DNA from: Curvibacter microcysteis
GTDB taxonomy: Bacteria; Pseudomonadota; Gammaproteobacteria; Burkholderiales; Burkholderiaceae_C
Assembly: GCF_028649455.1 (NCBI RefSeq)
Contig: NZ_JAQSIO010000008.1
Span: 124,001-188,000, forward strand
Reading direction: 5' to 3'
DNA length: 64,000 nt
Shown here: positions 17,010-24,375 of the stretch, one piece after another
Layout: every line of letters starts with the position of its first letter
Position numbering within the stretch: position 1 is the first letter of the stretch
Notes under the pieces: generated by a model
Seen by the model: only the letters and a program-made list of their open reading frames with translations
What the model was told of the DNA's origin: nothing
The model's database searches: none
Translations under genes and position numbers: made by a program

Positions 17010-18089
17010 TCAAGCCTTCACAACGCGTTCAGGTGCGATGCAATACAGCACGGTTTCCTCTTCGTGGATGGTGTAGTGGTCCACGTAGAGCTGGTAGAAC
17101 GGGTAAGTCCGTTGGATGTGGAGAACGATCTCGAACAGGTCGTTCGGGTTGTGGTACAGCGAAATGCCCAGCTTGGGTTGGAAGCGCGTGATGCTTTCAT
17201 GCGCGCCCTGCAAGGCCTCCATTTCCGAGCCTTCGATGTCCATCTTGATGTAGTCCACCCGCTCGATCTCACCGGAGCGCACCAGGCTGTCGATGCTGCG
17301 CAAGGGCACTTGCTGCTGTGTGGTGCGGAAGCCGGGTGAGTATTTGTTGACGACGATGGGCGGGCAGTCGACGTCGCGGTTGGACAGGCCATAGGGCATG
17401 GGTTTCACATTGGGCAGCGGAAATTGCTGGCAGTTGTGGCCCATCAATTCCAGGTGCTCGGCCACCGGGTCGAAGGCATACACCCGGCCGCTGGGGCCCA
17501 CGGCGTTGGAAAACACCAGGGCCGTGTCGCCTGTGCAGGCGCCGCCGTCGATCACATGGTCGCCCGCCTGGGGCGCCACCACGACACCATTTTTCTCGTA
17601 GAAGTACTGGCGGCGGAACAGGTAGTACTCCAGGCCCAGGCAGTCGATCTTGTATTGGTGGCCCTCGTACTCAAAATCGTAGTGCTTGAGCTTGCCAAAC
17701 ATGCCGGTCAGGGCGAGTTGGCTTTCCACCCCTTGCTCGAGGGCTTGGTAGGCTGCGTACTCCTGGGGTTTGAAGAGGTAGTCCACCGGGATCTTCACGC
17801 TGTGGTGCCCAGCCAGTCGGTAGCTGACGAGGAACATGTATAGCAGCTTGGAGTCGTCGTTGCTCAGGGCCGAATACGCGCGGAACAGGTCGCTGTGGTG
17901 GCGGTAAAACCAATCAAAGTAAAACACCCTCGAGCCCACCTCAAACACGCCAGAGCGGTCCACCCCGTCGGTGTTGTAGCGCTGCTTGTCGAAGTTGTCG
18001 AAATAGGTGTTCATCTTCAGCGCCTGAATCGACGCTGACAGGATGGAGATGTAGAAGTCCTGGACGGTGCCGGGAAGCGCGGTGAACAT
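17010..18089 (-). CDS. FkbM-family methyltransferase
   Basis: A SAM-dependent methyltransferase of the FkbM family, which commonly O-methylates sugars. The ATG at 18089 has AGGAG 7 nt upstream and gives 359 residues. Residues 1-165 are a family-specific N-terminal region of unknown role. The Rossmann SAM site begins at 179 (VIDGGACTGDTA), with AFDPVAEHLELMGHN and the FkbM motif MDIEGSEMEAL near 283. It lies between motA and a divergent aminotransferase gene and shares an upstream element with motA, so methylation of a flagellar glycan is plausible. Confidence 0.85.
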   Translation of the reverse strand: MFTALPGTVQDFYISILSASIQALKMNTYFDNFDKQRYNTDGVDRSGVFEVGSRVFYFDWFYRHHSDLFRAYSALSNDDSKLLYMFLVSYRLAGHHSVKIPVDYLFKPQEYAAYQALEQGVESQLALTGMFGKLKHYDFEYEGHQYKIDCLGLEYYLFRRQYFYEKNGVVVAPQAGDHVIDGGACTGDTALVFSNAVGPSGRVYAFDPVAEHLELMGHNCQQFPLPNVKPMPYGLSNRDVDCPPIVVNKYSPGFRTTQQQVPLRSIDSLVRSGEIERVDYIKMDIEGSEMEALQGAHESITRFQPKLGISLYHNPNDLFEIVLHIQRTYPFYQLYVDHYTIHEEETVLYCIAPERVVKA

Positions 18090-18408
18090 GGGGCTACTCC
18101 TGTTGAGGCGGTTGCCTGGGGCAACACGGTCGTGAGACTTAATGTATCGGCAGCACTTTCTGCTTGGTGTGGACAACAGAGGGGAGAAAGCCGGGCTTTA
18201 CCGCCTTTGTGTGGCCCCGGCCTGGCGCGGCAGAAGGCACTGGTCTTCACCCGCACCACCCCCCTTCGTACAGACCCTCAAAATGGCGGGCTTAGCGCGG
18301 CTTGTTCTGCCTTTTGTTCGCTGGTCAAGTCCGTTGGGAACTGGCACATTCAGGCGAAAGCAGGCTTCACATCGTGCAACCCTGCGCCTCAACCCCAAGG
18401 GTGAAGTC
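18090..18408. other. 319-bp divergent intergenic region
   Basis: The region separates the FkbM gene (minus) from the aminotransferase gene (plus). It holds the element shared with motA (18141-18181) on the FkbM side and an AAGGGTG ribosome site just before the aminotransferase ATG. An open frame runs through it into the aminotransferase but shows no protein-like composition. I see no RNA gene. Confidence 0.6.
18141..18181 (-). promoter_or_regulatory. Sigma-28-like upstream element of the FkbM gene
   Basis: On the minus strand the sequence is CTCTGTTG, 23 nt, CCGATACATT, and the base before CCGATAC is G, giving GCCGATAC, 7 of 8 matches to the FliA -10 consensus. It lies 52 nt before the ATG. 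The same blocks lie before motA. The -35 region (ACACCAAG) is a poor match. Confidence 0.45.
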
Positions 18409-19539
18409 ATGAACAACGAGAAAACCTACGTCACCAAGCCCTACCTCCCCCCCTTGGAGGAGTTCATCCCCTATCTGGAGAAGGTGTGGCAAAGCGGCCA
18501 ACTCACCAACGGGGGGCCATTTCACAAGCAGTTTGAATTGGCGCTGGCCGAGTATCTGGAGGTGCCCCATGTGGCGCTGTTCACCAACGCCACGATTGCG
18601 CTGGTGACGGCCTTGCAGGCCCTGCGCATCACGGGCGAGGTGATCACCACGCCGTATTCATTCGTTGCCACCGCCCACTCTTTGCTGTGGAATGGCATCA
18701 AGCCGGTGTTTGTGGACATCGACCCGGTCACCCTCAACATGGATCCGGCCAAGATCGAAGCCGCCATCACCCCGCAAACCACCGCCATCTTGCCGGTGCA
18801 TTGCTATGGTCACCCCTGCGACGTGGAGGCGATCGAGAAAATCGCCGACATGTACAACCTGCGCGTGATCTACGACGCGGCCCATGCTTTTGGCGTCCAA
18901 TGCCATTGCGGCAGTGTGCTCAACCACGGTGACCTGTCCATTTTGAGCTTCCACGCGACCAAAGTCTTCAACACCTTCGAGGGCGGCGCCATCATTTGCC
19001 GCGACCTGAAAAGCAAAGAGCGCATCGACTTTTTGAAGAACTTTGGCTACGCCAACGAAACCGCCGTGGTGGCCACGGGCATCAACGGCAAGATGAGTGA
19101 ATTCAATGCCGCCCTGGGTTTGCTGCAGCTCAAGCACATTGATGGGGCGCTGGCCAAGCGCCAGGAGATTGACGCGCTGTACCGCCAGGCGCTGGCCGAT
19201 GTGCCTGGTGTGCGCTGTGTGTCCGGCCGCGATGAGCTGCGCGCCAACTACGCCTACTTTCCGATCCTTCTCGAAGAGGACTACCCGATCGCGCGCGATG
19301 AACTCTACAACCTGCTGTTGGAGCACAACATCCACGCGCGGCGTTATTTCTACCCCTTGATCAGCGAGTTCTCCATGTACCGGGGTCTGCCCTCGGCCAG
19401 CCCGAGCAACTTGCCGCGCGCGCACTTCGCTTCCAGCCGGATTCTGTGTCTGCCGATTTATCCGGATTTGCCGCTGGAGATCGTGCACCAAGTGGTCGAC
19501 ATCGTGCGGCGGGCCCGTCCCCAAGCCCTGGTGGCCTGA
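18409..19539 (+). CDS. DegT/DnrJ/EryC1/StrS-family sugar aminotransferase
   Basis: A PLP-dependent enzyme of the family that aminates 4-keto (or 3-keto) nucleotide sugars. The ATG at 18409 has an AAGGG site and gives 376 residues, normal for the family. The PLP-ring Asp156 (VIYDAAHAFGV) and Schiff-base Lys185 (SFHATKVFNTFEGGA) are clear. It resembles the VioA/FdtB type acting on dTDP-4-keto-6-deoxy sugars, but the substrate cannot be fixed from sequence. It is the only plus-strand gene in the island. Confidence 0.9.
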   Translation: MNNEKTYVTKPYLPPLEEFIPYLEKVWQSGQLTNGGPFHKQFELALAEYLEVPHVALFTNATIALVTALQALRITGEVITTPYSFVATAHSLLWNGIKPVFVDIDPVTLNMDPAKIEAAITPQTTAILPVHCYGHPCDVEAIEKIADMYNLRVIYDAAHAFGVQCHCGSVLNHGDLSILSFHATKVFNTFEGGAIICRDLKSKERIDFLKNFGYANETAVVATGINGKMSEFNAALGLLQLKHIDGALAKRQEIDALYRQALADVPGVRCVSGRDELRANYAYFPILLEEDYPIARDELYNLLLEHNIHARRYFYPLISEFSMYRGLPSASPSNLPRAHFASSRILCLPIYPDLPLEIVHQVVDIVRRARPQALVA

Positions 19540-19614
19540 GCGCTTCGTGATGCCATCGCACCATGCGGCCCGTCACCGGCGGCGTCGCTCAGGTGTTGTT
19601 GGCCAGCGGTGCTC

Positions 19615-20307
19615 TCAGGCGCCGCTGCAAACGCTGTAGACCGATGCGCCCATCTCCGGGTAGGTGAGGCTGAGCTGATCACAGGCGGCCACGTACTCTT
19701 TGCTGACGATGTTGTCGGCCAGTGCCCGGTCAAATTGTCCGTTGGACAGTGTCTTCAAAATCACCCCGCCTTGGGCGCGGCTCACCAAGCCCGCCGCCTC
19801 GAGGTCCGCGTTGAGTGTCTGTTGGGTGTAGGTGCGCCAGTGCCCATGGACTTTTTCAGCCTCCGTCACGGCTTCGCAGTGGCTGATCAGACCCATGGCC
19901 ACAGCAATTTGGCGCGATAGCGCCAAGGCATTGGGGACGGCCACGAACAAATGCCCGGTAGGGGTCAGCAGTTCACGCAAGGCCTGCAGTACCTCAACTG
20001 GGTTGTCGATGTGCTCGAGTGTGTGGACCAGAAAGATCTGGTCGTAGCGCTTGCCTGTGACCAAGTCTTCGATCTTGCCGACGGTGATGTTCACCTTGTC
20101 GCCATGGCGCTCGGCCACGGCCTGGGCCCACTCGGAATTCATCTCTGCCACGTCGAGCTGGCCCAGCTCTTCTAGCAGCAAGCCCGTCATGTCACCCATG
20201 TAGCAGCCCACTTCCAGCGAGGCCCCCTGGGGCTTCAGAAAGGGGCGCCAGCGCTGAATCAGGGCGCGGCGAATCATCCAGTCAAAGTCATAGGCGTAGG
20301 GGGTCAT
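19615..20307 (-). CDS. Class I SAM-dependent methyltransferase
   Basis: The 230-residue protein has the SAM-binding core: motif I LEVGCYMGDMTGLLLEEL near residues 31-48, an acidic residue after LDVAEMN, motif post-II IEDLVTGKRYDQIFLVHTLE, and a helical cap with HGHWRTYTQQTLNADLEAAG. This is the Methyltransf_23-like layout found in sugar and polysaccharide loci. It is the last gene of the leftward glycan operon, and its ATG overlaps the preceding stop by 4 nt. Confidence 0.85.
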   Translation of the reverse strand: MTPYAYDFDWMIRRALIQRWRPFLKPQGASLEVGCYMGDMTGLLLEELGQLDVAEMNSEWAQAVAERHGDKVNITVGKIEDLVTGKRYDQIFLVHTLEHIDNPVEVLQALRELLTPTGHLFVAVPNALALSRQIAVAMGLISHCEAVTEAEKVHGHWRTYTQQTLNADLEAAGLVSRAQGGVILKTLSNGQFDRALADNIVSKEYVAACDQLSLTYPEMGASVYSVCSGA

Positions 20308-21317
20308 GGGGAATCCTCGGTGAAAGAGTGAATAAGGGGCAGCAGCTGCGCCTTCAGGCGCTCCAGCTGCGGTGTGCTGAGCAGGGGGCCTGTGGGCAGC
20401 AACAGACAGTCATGCCAAGCCGATGGGCCTTCCGGGTGGTCCATGCCAGGCCAGAAGTGCGGGATGAAAATGCCTTCGGCCGCCAGGCGTTGGCGCAGTC
20501 GCGGGCTGTCCAGGCCCGCTCTGTAGAAGGGGTAGGCGATGGGCGCGCCAGCGCAGGCGCGGGCGCAGCCCGTGGCGTCAAAAAACTGATTGAGGTGTCC
20601 CAGTTGCTGGTCAAGCCATCCGTAGGCCGCCTGGCGGCGCGCCTGAAACTCGGCACCATTCAGGCAACTGATCAGCTTGGGCAGCCAGGTCGGTAGGGCG
20701 GCGTCGGCCTGGTGTACCTGGGCTTCGTGTTGCTTGAACTGGGCGTAGCCTGCGGTCCGCGGTTGCAGCAGGGCCAGCCAAGCGGCGTTGAGTTCTGTCG
20801 CTGCCTGGTTTGCGTTGCACAGCTGTTCGGCGTTGGGCGGCAGCTGTGCGCTGAGCAACTGTGCACCGCAGGGCACAGGGTAAAACTTGCGGAAAGACAC
20901 GACCGTGTTCCAGCCCTGTGCATGCCAGTAGGGCGCCGCATGCAGGTCGTGCACGAGGTCCAGTACCGAGTGCAGCCGGCGTGCTTGCATTTCTGCGAGC
21001 GCGGGCAAGCGGCAGCCTGCCGTCTGACCCAGTGGTGGGTAGAACACGATGCCATGACCCGGTTGGGCCATCGCAGGAATGCCCGGTTGACCAGGGTGGT
21101 CTGCGGCGTAGCGGTGCACCGAGAAGAACTGCGACAGGAAGTGCACGGTGTCGGGGCAGTAGAACCCAGGCAGCCACAGCTCACGCACTTCCACTTGCTG
21201 AAAAAAGTCACGCAAGGCGTGGCTGGCCGAATACGCCCAGTGGCCTTGATCCGTGCCCTGGGGCATCAGGTCGTACCAGGTCGGGAAGCCGCCGACGGAT
21301 GTCAGTTCGTGACCCAT
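20304..21317 (-). CDS. DegT-like PLP-fold protein, divergent
   Basis: A 337-residue protein whose order of motifs follows fold-type I aminotransferases: an early ELWLPGFYCPDTV segment, DLVHDLHAAPY (Asp120 or Asp124 in the PLP-ring position) and SFRKFYPVPCGAQLL, with Lys144 in the Schiff-base position. The spacing between these is shorter than in ordinary DegT enzymes and the rest is divergent. It may be an aminotransferase or a PLP-fold protein with another role. It overlaps the WbqC-like gene by 16 nt and the following methyltransferase gene by 4 nt. Confidence 0.6.
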   Translation of the reverse strand: MGHELTSVGGFPTWYDLMPQGTDQGHWAYSASHALRDFFQQVEVRELWLPGFYCPDTVHFLSQFFSVHRYAADHPGQPGIPAMAQPGHGIVFYPPLGQTAGCRLPALAEMQARRLHSVLDLVHDLHAAPYWHAQGWNTVVSFRKFYPVPCGAQLLSAQLPPNAEQLCNANQAATELNAAWLALLQPRTAGYAQFKQHEAQVHQADAALPTWLPKLISCLNGAEFQARRQAAYGWLDQQLGHLNQFFDATGCARACAGAPIAYPFYRAGLDSPRLRQRLAAEGIFIPHFWPGMDHPEGPSAWHDCLLLPTGPLLSTPQLERLKAQLLPLIHSFTEDSP

Positions 21318-22021
21318 TCGATGGCTCCCAAAGTGACCTCGGTGCGGGTTTGCTCGAATCCCAGGTTGAACAAGGTGTCGATGATGGACAGCCCAAAATC
21401 CTCTTGCCCGGCCCGGGGCTGGGGGAAGGGCCGAAGCACCGGCCGCAAAAAGCCCAGGTGCATGCCACGCGCCTGGAAAGCGCCGGGCTCGTAGAGTGCC
21501 CGTCCGCCCGGGGCGTTGATGTAATGGCTGGCGCCTGCTTGGGTGCAGATGGCCAGAACCCGGTCCTGGGCGTGGTGTTCACCGCCCCAGCCGGTGTCGC
21601 TGGCGACCAGGAATTGGCATGCCAGTCCCAGCTGGCGGGCCAGGTCGAACAAGGTGTGGTGCAGAAAAGCGGACAGTTGCTGGTCGTCGGCATGTTCTTG
21701 CCAGAGCATGCTCAGGTAGCTGTAGACCTCATCGAAATAGGGGTGTTGACGGTACATCCGGTGCAGGTCAGCGAGCTGGTGGGTGGAGAACTTTTTCAGG
21801 TCCACCAGTTGCCGTTCCTTGATCAGGGCTTTGCTGCTGGCGGCCCTCAAGGGCAGGCTGAAGTGCTTGGCCTGTTGACCGTCCCAGACGCGGTTCTTGT
21901 TGCTCCAGCCCTTGGTGAACTGCACATCATCGTGTGAGATCCAGACGTCGGCATGGTGCATCAGCTGGAAGTACCCCAGGTAGGGGTACAGGTAAGGCTG
22001 CATCAGCGCCACCCGTTTCAT
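21302..22021 (-). CDS. WbqC-like family protein
   Basis: The ATG at 22021 starts MKRVALMQPYLYPYLGYFQL, the hallmark opening of the WbqC family, and gives 239 residues. Other family signatures are WISHDDVQFTKGWSNKNRV and the SHYINAPGGRALY segment. WbqC-like proteins occur in O-antigen and glycan loci next to DegT aminotransferases and are thought to act on amino sugars, but no reaction is firmly established. The start overlaps the GNAT gene stop by 4 nt (ATGA). Confidence 0.88.
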   Translation of the reverse strand: MKRVALMQPYLYPYLGYFQLMHHADVWISHDDVQFTKGWSNKNRVWDGQQAKHFSLPLRAASSKALIKERQLVDLKKFSTHQLADLHRMYRQHPYFDEVYSYLSMLWQEHADDQQLSAFLHHTLFDLARQLGLACQFLVASDTGWGGEHHAQDRVLAICTQAGASHYINAPGGRALYEPGAFQARGMHLGFLRPVLRPFPQPRAGQEDFGLSIIDTLFNLGFEQTRTEVTLGAIEWVTN

Positions 22022-22539
22022 GCGCCTCTCGCCGCGGTGCGCAGCGCCCAGGTTTCGCTGTCCTTCCAAGCGCCGTGCTTCCAGGTGCTTTGCGGGTGGA
22101 GGCCTTCGCAGACAAAGCCCACCTTTTGGTAGAGGCGTTTGGCGGCCAGGTTGTCGCTGAGCACGCTGAGGTGCAGGCGCGACAGGTTCAGGTCTTGGAA
22201 TGCGTGGGCGATGCCTTGGCGAGCGGCTTCGGTGCCGACGCCGCGGCCCCGCGCGCTGGGGGTCAGCGCCATGGCGAATTCCGCGCTGCGGTGGATCCAG
22301 TCGATGCCCAGCAGGTAGAAGACCCCCATGGGCTCGGTCCCTTGTTCGATCACCAAGCGCACCTGGCGGTCTCGCTGGCGGCGGTAGGCGCTGAGCCATT
22401 CGGCGTCGGTTTCAGTCGACACATGGCGGAAGGCGGCGCCCAGGTGGTCCACCACCTCGGGCTCGCGCAGGGTGTGGATGAAGGGGAGATCGCGGCTTTC
22501 AATTTCCCGCAGTCGGATGTCGGTCGGGGCAGTGCTCAT
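22018..22539 (-). CDS. GNAT-family N-acetyltransferase
   Basis: The ATG at 22539 overlaps the upstream stop (ATGA) and gives 173 residues beginning MSTAPTDIRLREIESRDLPF. The acetyl-CoA binding motif A is visible as ALTPSARGRGVGTEAARQGI, followed by LNLSRLHLSVLSDNLAAKRL and YQKVGFVCEG, the RimJ/RimL-like layout. In this neighbourhood it would most likely acetylate the amino group of a nucleotide sugar. The substrate is inferred from context only. Confidence 0.88.
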   Translation of the reverse strand: MSTAPTDIRLREIESRDLPFIHTLREPEVVDHLGAAFRHVSTETDAEWLSAYRRQRDRQVRLVIEQGTEPMGVFYLLGIDWIHRSAEFAMALTPSARGRGVGTEAARQGIAHAFQDLNLSRLHLSVLSDNLAAKRLYQKVGFVCEGLHPQSTWKHGAWKDSETWALRTAARGA

Positions 22540-23306
22540 CCTTGTCCTCGTTTGTAGAAGCGCTGCTCCGGCGGCGCGTTCCATTCGGCCATGCTTTGTG
22601 GCACTTTGGCGTTATAGCCGAGGACTTGGGCCAGGCGAGGGTTCAAACGGGATTCTTGGTCCAGACCCAGCAGCCTTGCATAGTCCATCAAGGGCTTGAG
22701 GTAGGGCCGGGTGATGGCCATGGTGATGCCAACGCGGAACTGGTCCGTTGTGTTGGTACCCGCCCGGTGCACCGTGTCCGGAAAAAAGGCCAGGGCGGAG
22801 CCCCGCGGCGCGGTGGCATGGACTGACTGGCGCTCCAGGGCCTCCACGGTCGGCACGCTCTCATGCAAATGGGTGCCTGGCGCCACCTCGGTGCAGCCAT
22901 TGGCGACGGTGAAGTCATCCAGGAACAACATCACGATGATGTATTCACGCCCTGCGGCCCGGTAGGTCGGGCTGTCGCGGTGCCATTGGCTGCCGTGGGC
23001 GTAAGCGCCTTGACCGGTCGGCGGGTTGATGGAGGCGCCGATGGCGTGCAGGATCCAGGGCTGATGATGGAACAAGGGATCACAAAACCCGTGCAACCAG
23101 TCTGAGGCCAGCAGGGCTTGGGTGTGGGGGTATTCAACGAAGTGGTGCACCCCCCAGTGATGCGCGCTGATCGGGGGGCGCAGCGCCGACTGCCGCTGGT
23201 GCCAGTCGAAGATCTCTTCTTTCAGGGCTGCGCAGGTGCTTGCATCGGTCACGGGCCCCAGGGCCAGGTAGCCGTCGCGGTCGAGTTGCTCGAACGAATA
23301 TGTCAT
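22536..23306 (-). CDS. Phytanoyl-CoA dioxygenase (PhyH) family oxygenase
   Basis: A 256-residue Fe(II)/2-oxoglutarate oxygenase of the PhyH type. The iron triad is His109 and Asp111 (QWHRDSP) and His180 (DTVHRAGTN); Arg191 is placed to hold 2-oxoglutarate. The sequence opens with the usual LDRDGYLALGPVTD. Such enzymes hydroxylate small molecules; one in a translation-coupled sugar cluster suggests hydroxylation of the glycan or its acyl group, which is inference. Its stop overlaps the GNAT start. Confidence 0.88.
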   Translation of the reverse strand: MTYSFEQLDRDGYLALGPVTDASTCAALKEEIFDWHQRQSALRPPISAHHWGVHHFVEYPHTQALLASDWLHGFCDPLFHHQPWILHAIGASINPPTGQGAYAHGSQWHRDSPTYRAAGREYIIVMLFLDDFTVANGCTEVAPGTHLHESVPTVEALERQSVHATAPRGSALAFFPDTVHRAGTNTTDQFRVGITMAITRPYLKPLMDYARLLGLDQESRLNPRLAQVLGYNAKVPQSMAEWNAPPEQRFYKRGQG

Positions 23307-23338
23307 GGTGCTTCCTCCGGTGGGGCGACGGCCAGTGC

Positions 23339-24355
23339 TCAGAGCTGTTGCACCAGCCGCGCCAGTTCGTCCAGGTGTGGGCGTGGCGTCACAAAAGGGC
23401 GGCCACGCGAGGCATCGTCGTAAATCAAGGGCGCCAAGGCTTGGTGGGTGGCGATCAGCAGCTCTTTCGCCATGGGGCGCAGTTCTTGACCTACTTCACT
23501 GGCCTGGATCATTTGCAGCATCGCTTGGATCACGCCGACGTCGGACAACAAGCGCCCATGGGCGTTGGCTTTGGCCAAGTAGCGTGTGGCTTTGTCGAAG
23601 ATGTTGTGGTCGTCAAAAATGTAGTCGTAAGTGCGCACGCTTTCTGTGATCCGGCGCAACTCGCCCCCCGTGCGATTGGTCGCGTTGCTGGCATGGATGC
23701 GGTAGTAGCCCTGGGGTTCGTCCAGCACATAGGCTGGTCCTCGCGTGGCCACGCGTGCGCACATGTACTGGTCGGGGTAGGCCGAGGTGGGTAGGCCAAT
23801 CAATTGGTCCCGCAACACATGGCGTTGAATGGCGCCCACTTCATCCAGAGCGCTGCGCTTGAGGATGGCAAAGGAGCAAATGATCCAGTTGGTGATGCAC
23901 AAATGGTGCACCACCGAGTGCGGGCCCGTGCTCAGCGCCGGTCGGTAGACGCCGGTGTCAGGCTGGATTTGATCGCCAGTTTTTCGTTGGTAGAGGCTGT
24001 AGCCCAAACCGCATTCAGGGTGTTGCAGCAGGCCCTCACAGAGCAGTTTTTCCAGGAATTGGGGCCACAGAATGTCGTCGTGGTGCAGCCACATCACGTA
24101 GTCCGAATGGGTGCGTCGGTACATGATGTCCAAGCATTCGATACCACCGATGTTCTGCTCGTTCTGGCTGAACTCAATGACCATGCCCTGCGCACGCCAT
24201 TTGTCAATCACCGGCTGGACGGGGTTGCCCGGGCTGTCGTCGATGATGTGGACATTGAAGCCCTGCCAGGTTTGCGTGGCCAAGGATTGCAAGCACTCAT
24301 CCAGGTACTCGGGGTGTTTGTACGAGGTGATCAGGATGTCCAGAAGTTTCGTCAT
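23339..24355 (-). CDS. Family 2 glycosyltransferase
   Basis: A GT-A fold inverting glycosyltransferase. The ATG at 24355 gives MTKLLDILITSYKHPEYLDE and 338 residues; the longer upstream frame is an artefact within the next gene. The nucleotide-binding start (SYKHPEYLDECLQSL), HIIDDSPGN (Asp39-Asp40) and the DxD-type WLHHDDILWP (Asp93-Asp94) are typical. The C-terminal 100 residues are helical. It lies 20 nt after the 1024-residue glycosyltransferase gene. Confidence 0.92.
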   Translation of the reverse strand: MTKLLDILITSYKHPEYLDECLQSLATQTWQGFNVHIIDDSPGNPVQPVIDKWRAQGMVIEFSQNEQNIGGIECLDIMYRRTHSDYVMWLHHDDILWPQFLEKLLCEGLLQHPECGLGYSLYQRKTGDQIQPDTGVYRPALSTGPHSVVHHLCITNWIICSFAILKRSALDEVGAIQRHVLRDQLIGLPTSAYPDQYMCARVATRGPAYVLDEPQGYYRIHASNATNRTGGELRRITESVRTYDYIFDDHNIFDKATRYLAKANAHGRLLSDVGVIQAMLQMIQASEVGQELRPMAKELLIATHQALAPLIYDDASRGRPFVTPRPHLDELARLVQQL

Positions 24356-24375
24356 ACGGGCTTTGTGAGGTCGCG

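Noticed and set aside
18340-18408. A sigma-54 promoter (TGGCAC) before the DegT gene
   Set aside because: TGGCAC occurs at about 18343, but the required TTGC at the -12 position is absent.
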